Position numbers and translations under genes: made by a program. Below, piece by piece: positions 36,301-45,300 of a stretch of DNA of 64,000 nucleotides (the stretch's first letter is position 1; each line of letters starts with the position of its first letter). The notes under the pieces were generated by a model that had not been told where the DNA came from, made no database searches, and saw nothing but the letters and a program-made list of their open reading frames with translations. The DNA is from Bolinopsis microptera. Its lineage: Eukaryota; Ctenophora; Tentaculata; Lobata; Bolinopsidae. The stretch is taken from the NCBI RefSeq assembly GCF_026151205.1, contig NC_087077.1, forward strand, positions 6,410,483-6,474,482, read 5' to 3'.

Positions 36301-39300
36301 TAAGCAACCTCAGCTCCCCGTGATGCCCATATAAGGAGTGGACTAGATAAGCAACCTCAGCTCCCCGTGATGCCCATATAAGGAGTGGACTAGATAAGCG
36401 ACCTCAGCTCCTCAAAATGTTTTATGGAACCTTGCAAAATTAAATGTCCTGATTTCTCAAACCTGTGCTGTGTGGAATGTACCAGAGCATCATTATCACA
36501 CCTAATATTTCTAAATGACCATTTAAGTAATTATATAGTCAGTTTGTCTGTGATCTGACCTAATGGTGGAGTGTTAAAGATGGTTAATAGTGGTAGAGTG
36601 TTAATGATGGTTATTCTTATCCCTTTTTAATATTTTCGATTGACTAAATGTAGGAAATAATATCACTTCATGTAGAACGCTGTTAGCAGCTTGAATTAAT
36701 ATCATAATATCACGTACGAAATTAATACACGTGTTAATTAATGGGATCTACACGTGTTCCCCTTTTGCTGTGGACCAGGGTAATTATAGCTAGAACTTAC
36801 TACGTATAATGTTATAAATTGATTGGAAATTAATTATCAAAGAAGTACTATGTAATTAAGTCCTAGTTTGTCAGTAAAATTGACTGATTGATGTTTAAAA
36901 AAAGGAGAAGTATTTTGTAAAATCACTAGAAATAATGTTCATTCCACGTCCTGATAATGTACGCTGCTGAATATTTTGGTAGTGAAATAACACTCAACAT
37001 TATCTTAGGTGAGTCTGGCCTGGGCAAGAGCACGCTAGTGAACACTCTCTTCAAGTCCAAAGTGAGCAGGACTAGTTGTACTAACGAGCCTCCCCAGAAG
37101 ATACCCAAAACTGTCGAGATTAACACTGTTACCCATGGTAAGTGGAGATTAACACTGTTACTCATGGTAGGTGGAGATTAACACTGTTACTCATGGTAGG
37201 TGGAGATTAACACTGTTACTCATGGTAAGTGGAGATTAACACTGTTACCCATGGTAAGTGGAGATTAACACTGTTACTCATGGTAGGTGGAGATTAACAC
37301 TGTTACTCATGGTAAGTGGAGATTAACACTGTTACTCATGGTAAGTGAAGATTAACACTGTTACTCATGGTAAGTGGAGATTAACACTGTTACTTATGGT
37401 AAAAATTAATCCATTTTTTGGCAAGATTTTTACAAGCTGGAGGATTAACAGTAATAATTAACCAAATGTTAACGTTCCTATCTAATCTGCGGTATACATA
37501 ATATTGACACTGATGTAACACTTTACACATTTCCTCTCTTAACAAACTGCTCGTCTCCAGTGATAGAAGAGAAGAACGTTAGATTACGGTTATCAATCAC
37601 TGATACTCCTGGATTCGGAGACCAAGTCAACAACGAGAATTGGTAAGTTATTTAGTTATTAAGTTATTTTGTTATTTTGTTATTTTGTTATTTTGTTTTT
37701 TTTTTAATTTTGTTATTTTGTTATTTTTTTATTTTGTTATTTTGTTATTTTGTTATTTTGTTATTCTGTTATTTTGTTATTTTGTTATTAATTAATCTCG
37801 TTATTAGGTTCTCTAAGGGCATTTCCACATTGTTTTTAATGAACTTCATAGTCACTAATGTGACTTTACTAATGTGACTAAAGTCAGTAGTCACTAATGT
37901 GACTAAAGTCACTAATGTGACTTTACTAATGTGACTAAAGTCAGTAGTCACTAATGTGACTTTACTAATGTGACAGTAGTCACTAATATGACTTTACTAA
38001 TGTGACAGTAGTCACTAATGTTACTTTACTAATGTGACTAAAGTCAGTAATCACTAATGAGACAGTAGTCACTAATGTGACTTTACTAATGTGACAGTAG
38101 TCACTAATGTGACTTTACTAATGTGACAGTAGTCACTAATGTGACTTTATTTCAGCTGGTTGCCAATATACGACCAGATAAACAAGCAGTTTGATAAGTT
38201 CCTGACGGAAGAGAGGAGCGTGGTGAGGAGGAAACAGATTCCTGACAGCAGGATTCACTGCTGTCTTTACTTCATAGCTCCTACTGGTCACGGGCTCAAG
38301 GCTCTAGATATCAGGTATTTAGAAGGCTCTTACTCCTGACACGTGATAACACCACGCACATACCTTAAGGGGGCAGGGGGAAGTCTTTATGAAATTTCTC
38401 TCGAAATTGATTTTATAGTTGTTTCTGATAGAGGGGAGTGATATCTACCAGATATTTTTGGTCCCATGGAAAAATTTTGTTCCTAGCCGAAATTATTGCC
38501 GGTCAAAGGTCAGCGCTCATGTGTAATTGTATTGCGCGAGCGATTTTCAATCGCGCGCCCTGAAAATCGAGTCTAAAAATCTATCTCCTCCTACATTTTT
38601 TGAGCAATCACCTTGAAACTTTCAGGATATGTTCTAAGGACCATTTAGAAACTTTTACTCTTTTTAGAATTTCGAGATAGGCCTTTAAAAAATTTTTTAT
38701 TCGATTTTGAAAATCTTGGACCTCGTTTTTTGACGATTTTTTCAGGTCCAAGATTTTCAAAATCGAATAAAAACTCCCCTCTATTAGAAACAACTATAAA
38801 ATCAATTTTGAGAGAAATTTCATAAAGACCCCGGCCCCCCCCCCCTGCCCCCTTAATTTACTAAAACATCTTGTTTGGCATCCGAGCGGGGGGGACTAAT
38901 ATTTACCCTTTAAACAAATATATTATGTCACATAAATGTTATTAACGAATGGGAACAACATTATTTCAGCTGTATGAAGAAGCTACATGACGTAGTGAAT
39001 ATAATCCCTGTTATTGCTAAGGCTGACACAATGACTATTGAGGAGAGAGACGCCTTCAAGGTAAAGCATGGATATACTCTTAATTATACATAATGGTTTC
39101 TTAAATAAGTGTAAATTAATTAATTATAACCTACCACGTAGCAATGCAATGCTTAAAAATTTGTGCGAATTTTAAATTTCCTGGTTTTTCATGATATGTA
39201 ATAACTCCAAGTCGGGTCTTGATTTGCTGTCATCAACACTGTTCAGAAATACTGAATACTTACTCCACATGAGTAATATGTACCAAACATATCCTTATTT

Positions 39301-42300
39301 GGCTATGTAAGCAACATGGCGCTGAACATTAAGTGCTAGCTTACAGCCTGCATAAGTATGGCTGTATTTAGCACTTTGTAGCTTACTGGAACTTTTATAG
39401 CTCTCTGACTTGTCAAAACCTGTCCACTTAACAATACGTGTCATTAGGTCACGTGGTGCCCATATTAGGTCACGTGGTGTTAGTACTAGAACGTCGTTAG
39501 TAAGTTAGCGTCACGTGACAGGGATCTGAAAATACTATTGGTGGGTTGTGAATATCGGAGCAGGGTGTTGAGTGACATGACACACACTAGATACACAGGA
39601 CTATATCTGCACACACTGCTCACAGTGCGCGCTTTAGTGTGTAGGAGATAAACTCACATGTGTAATACTGGTGATACCTGCACACTCAGCTATACTCACA
39701 TGTGTAATATACACAGGGCCTATATCATTGAAATTATTTAAATTATTGATAGCTTATTTTAAACGTTTATTAAACCAAAGTGGAAAATGGTGAATATTTG
39801 TTTAGCAGTAACACGATTACAAAATTATACAAGTTAAAGTTCTTACTCTTTGGCCAATTTTTATTTCTTCATACTGATAAAACGGCATTTGACCCAGCTA
39901 AAAAAGTTTCAACTATATATCTCACGGTTAAAGTTGTGTATTCCTACAATCTATATAGATCTTACTTCTATAAATTATAATTCAAAGAATTATGTCTGTT
40001 TGCACGACCGCCCACGTGCAAATAAGGTAAACATTATAAGTTGCAAAGTAACCATGGTAATGGTGTTGAAACGCGCACATGCACGTGCAATGATTGTTTT
40101 AACGTCATTTTGTGGTAATTACGTTGTGTTCACTCATTCAGTGCGTGATAAATTTTAATCGGCTGTGTCTTCGGTTGTGATGGATATTTTTGATGCAATA
40201 AAACTGCAACCTCCCTCCCTGTGACCACGGGCTTTCTAGTCAACTTAATAACACCAGAATGTGTGTGTGTCTGTGTGTCTGTCTGTCTGTGTGTAATTTC
40301 CGAACGGTTATACAAAAAAAAACGGTAATAGTTACGGGACTGGTTTTTTCGGTATAGTGCTGACAAAACTCTGACGAAGCCCATAAGCAAATTTTATAAA
40401 AATCGGCCGTTGGTAAGTGGTTTAATTGATGATTTTGTTCCAGAAATGTGACATAAATGGATGGGAGAGAGAACGCGGAGGATAACATGTACCGTAATTA
40501 GTTTAGCCCCACGTAATACTATAAGCTTAGAGCTCACTCTTGCGGCCGCTTTGTTTCAACTGTAGGGAGATTTCATACTTTCATAAGACAGCATTATGCG
40601 TGATATCAAATATATAATGCGGTTGTATACTTTTACATTGCAACTGTGACAGTAAAGTCCCGGCCGAAGGCACGGGTACCACTAGTATTATTATAAAGCG
40701 AGACGATATATCGTCTCGCTTTATAATATACAAATATTTATAATATAATAAGATTGTGTTGCTGTGTGTTTCACAGGTTGAGGCTGCATACAGAGCCCAC
40801 TATGCAGTGTGCACTACTTTGCAGCAAGATTATTAGCGTCTAATTAAGAGCAGGATTACAATTGCCTGGAAACAGCAGCTAAATTGCAGCTAAATATGTC
40901 TTTAGACCTTACTTGATCACTCTGTGGGGAGGAAGTGATGGGTTACACTGAGTGATGGGTTACACTAAGTGATGGGTTACACTAAGTGAGTGGTTACACT
41001 AAGTGATGGGTTACACTGAGTGATGGGTTACACTAAGTGATGGTTACACTGAGTGATGGGTTACACTGAGTGATGGGTTACACTAAGTGATGGGTTACAC
41101 TAAGTGATGGGTTACACTAAGTGATGGGTTACACTAAGTGATGGGTTACACTAAGTGATGGGTTACACTAAGTGATGGGTTACACCGAGTGATGGGTTAC
41201 ACTGGTCACTGAGTGATGGGTTACACTGAGTAATACTGCAGAGTATTATATCGTGCAATTAACTAATAATGTTTTAAATGTACTACTTTTAGATGTAGCT
41301 TATATCATTACGTCTGAGAAACTTGGCAGTTGGTGTCCGGGACCCCCTCAAAAGTCACCGGTCCTAGTTTGTTGCTATCTCGAAATCAAGTTTCACAAAA
41401 AAATACCCATTGGCCCCCCCCCCCGCCCCCCCCCCCCCTAAACAGCAATTAGAGCCAAACGTTTTGATACCCAACTTTTTGTACGGAATAATTTCATCAG
41501 TTATTCGTGGTTAAAAAACTGATGCACTGAGAATGGAATTTTCTTTGTTCTAAGTGCCAACATTCCGCATACAAATAAATTCCGACTTATTTAACCGGTA
41601 AAAATGTAGAATTTAATGCAGACCAGTTCATGTGTTACGTCATCAGCATTTACCAGATTCTAGACCTCAATTTGACATAGCTAATGTGTAAATTAAATCA
41701 GTGTCACAATTTCCCGACCTTCTTTAGTGCTGAAGTAATGTGTGAACAATTATACACAGTTACAATTCCCCACCACAATCTCAATCTACTGTATCTTATT
41801 TAGTGCTTTACTGTAGAATGTAGTACCTACTCTGCTTGGGATCCCTAAAATAGCAAGCATGTTCGAGGTCTGGATATTATGTTATTTATTATCTGACACA
41901 CAGTTAATAATATACAAACAGTTACTAATTTACACACAGTTACTAATATACACACAGTTACTAATATACACACATTTACTAATATACACACAGTTACTAA
42001 TATACACACAGTTACTAATTTACACACAGTTACTAATATACACACAGTTACTAATATACACACAGTTACTAATATACACACAGTTACTAATATACACACA
42101 GTTACTAATATACACACAGTTACTAATATACACACAGTTACTAATATACACACAGTTACTAATATACACACAGTTACTAATATACACACAGCAACTAATA
42201 TACACACAGCTACTAATATACACACAGTTACTAATATACACACAGTTACCACAGTTATTATCGACCCTGACCTCATCAAGCAACGGACACTGGAGAAACT

Positions 42301-45300
42301 GGAAAATCAGGAACTATATGAAAAGTTGGACTGTGACCCTACCCAACAGCTGTATGAGAAACTCTTCAAGCACTGGGTACAGGGAAAAGAAGAAGGACTG
42401 ATATTAGCAAGGGATGCGAAAGAAGTGATGGGTGTTTCTGACAACACCAGAGCAGACCAAACTGGACCAACAAACCGCCCCAGTACCCTCCCACACTATC
42501 GCCCTGGACAGCCGTATTTCTACCCTGCTTTTAAAATCCATAAGCTGAAAAAAGAAGACCTCATACCAGGGGCAAAACCACCAGCTAGACTCATTACCGC
42601 CCTCCACGAAGGAGCCAGCAGACGACCGGATGTCTTCCTAGCTGATAAATACCTACGTCAACTAGAAAGGGATTTTTGCGAAGACCTTCTTATTGATAAT
42701 AGAGACGCCTTAGTTTGGCTCGACAACATCAACAATACCCTGGACACAGAACTCAAAAGCAACATTAAAGCATTCACATTTGATTACAAAGCTTTATATG
42801 ATTCATTGAGCCCCCACCTTACAATCCAAGCTTTGAAGGTGGCCATGGAAGAAAAGAGACCAGAATGGTCCGCCAAATTCAAGGAGTGGTTGATAAGAAG
42901 TGTTGAACTCAGCTTTGAGTCGTCTATAGGCAAATTTAACGGAGAGTGGTACAGACAGAAACGAGGAGTACCGACAGGAGGCAGTATCTGTGTACAACTT
43001 GCAAACATAGCAGTATACCATGTCATGCGTGAGCAAGTCTATACAGACACGGAACTAATGGAACCTGTAAAATCGGTCAAGAGATACATAGACGACGGCT
43101 GTGGAGTATTCCATGGTACGAAAAGACAGTTTTCAAAATTCATCGCGACTGTCAACTCAAGGCTAGCAGAACTTGGCCTCCACATTGATGAGAACATCAT
43201 AGAAGATAACAATGTTTATGTGTCGTTCTTAGACATCAAATTTTGTTTCGACACCGCAGGTGATCTTCAGACAGACCTCCATGTTAAAGAGACTGATGCC
43301 CGCTCCTACCTGTACTTCGGTTCCCACCACCCGAACGATACATTCAGCAGCATAGTCTATAGTGCATGTCTGAGACTCCGGCGAATCATCAATGATAACG
43401 ACAGACTCCGAAAACAAATTGATGAATTAAAAACCTTTTTCTTCCAATCCAACTACCCTAAAACTATGGTAGATAACATCAGTGAAAAGGTCAAAGGCTT
43501 CGAAAGATGTCTCAAACCACTGGAGAACTCAAACAGCAATGTCCTGGTACCAAAGTCTCCAGAACCAGCAGTCCGCGTTATTTCAACATTTGGCAGTGAT
43601 CAAGAGTTAGTAGAATCGGTGCAAAGATTGGAACCAGAACTCAGTAGAACCAGGAGCTTCTCAGGATTATCTGGTTCCCATACAAGTGGAAACACCCCAG
43701 GCTCCCCAATATCATCTAGAGCCGGTACATCACGCCCTATCTTCAAATTCGTCAGACGTACTGGAACATCATTTAGAAGGAAGTTAGTCAAAGCAAAACA
43801 GTTTGCGGATGACTTAACCCAACCTCACACAAGACCATGTGGGGGCAGACACTGCGGTACCTGTAACATCATATCTCCACATCCATCAATAACAGTCAAT
43901 GGACAGCGAGCCAAAGCAGTGACTGGTACATGTGTCAGCTACAATGTTGTATACCTCTTCAGTTGCCAACTTTGTAACATGTGTTATGTAGGAAGAACGG
44001 TGCAGCCCCTCAGGGCACGAGTAAACGAACATCGCGCCCATTACTACAAACTCATTTCGGACAATACGTTTGTCCCTGAAGAAAACGACGACGGATTCAG
44101 CTTGGGTAAACACCTTGTAGAAGTTCATAACATGAAACAACGTGACAATTTTAACCAGGCTTATAAAGTGTCAATTCTCAGTAATAGTAGCCCAAGAACT
44201 CTAGAAGTGGATGAACACCGTTATATTCAGAAACTTAGAACTATACGTCCATTGGGGCTCAATGCCATGGACCCGTTTGGGATTCCATTATTGGATTTAT
44301 CTTAAATGTTTTCTATTGCATTGGGGCACAAGAGTTATGTTTTAAAAAAATATTCATATCGTTTTTAGTTGTGTCATTTCATTTCCAATGTTACACTTTG
44401 TAGGAACTGATATTAACCGAGTTTCTGATTCAGGATGTTACTGAAGATAGTAATGAAAATGTTTTAACGCCTCAGTACTGTGTTTTACTACAGCTCAACC
44501 TGCTCAGTCTGACTATTTGGGAATTTAAACTCTTGACACACAGTTACCAATATACACACAGTTACCAATATACACGTGACAGTCACTAATATACACACAG
44601 TTACCAATACACACAGTCAAATAACGGAGTAGTTCGCTGTTTATTAGTCTCATGATTGAAATACTGATATCTGGATATTATCCGGTTGGAAGAGACAAGG
44701 ACAAGTGAAACAAGGAAGTTAGGAGTAAGGGCAAATTTTCGGCGTCAACGCCATCTTCAGGCTCAAATTATTTGTTATATAGTAGTGTTGAAAGTATTAA
44801 AATTTTTAATACTTTAATACTTTCAACACTACTATATAACAAATAATTTGAGCCTGAAGATGGCGTTGACGCCGAAAATTTGCCCTTACTCCTAACTTCC
44901 TTGTTTCACTTGTCCTTGTCTCTTCCAACCGGATAATATCCAGATATCAATACACACAGTATATCTGTATATCTATAACGTATCAGATATTTATATAATG
45001 TTGTAACTTGTTAATGTGTTATCAATACATCTAGTGACCATGACACAGTAATACCCCTGCTATGTATAAAGATAGTACATAATAGAGGGTGCATACAATA
45101 GAATCTTACTGCTAGTACATGTTAGCAGTATGTATATAACATGCTATGTAGTAGTACTACAGTAAAATAGATGTGCCCTTTTAAGGTCCCTGCTGTAGTG
45201 CTGTGTCCTTAACACGCGGCCCTACAATATAACTACAGTACATTATATTTCAATTAGTTTTAAATAGTTAGCTGATCGTTTATTATTACTATACTAACAG

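Noticed and set aside
41845-42283. Repetitive hydrophobic frames on both strands
   Set aside because: Translations of the 18-bp minisatellite.
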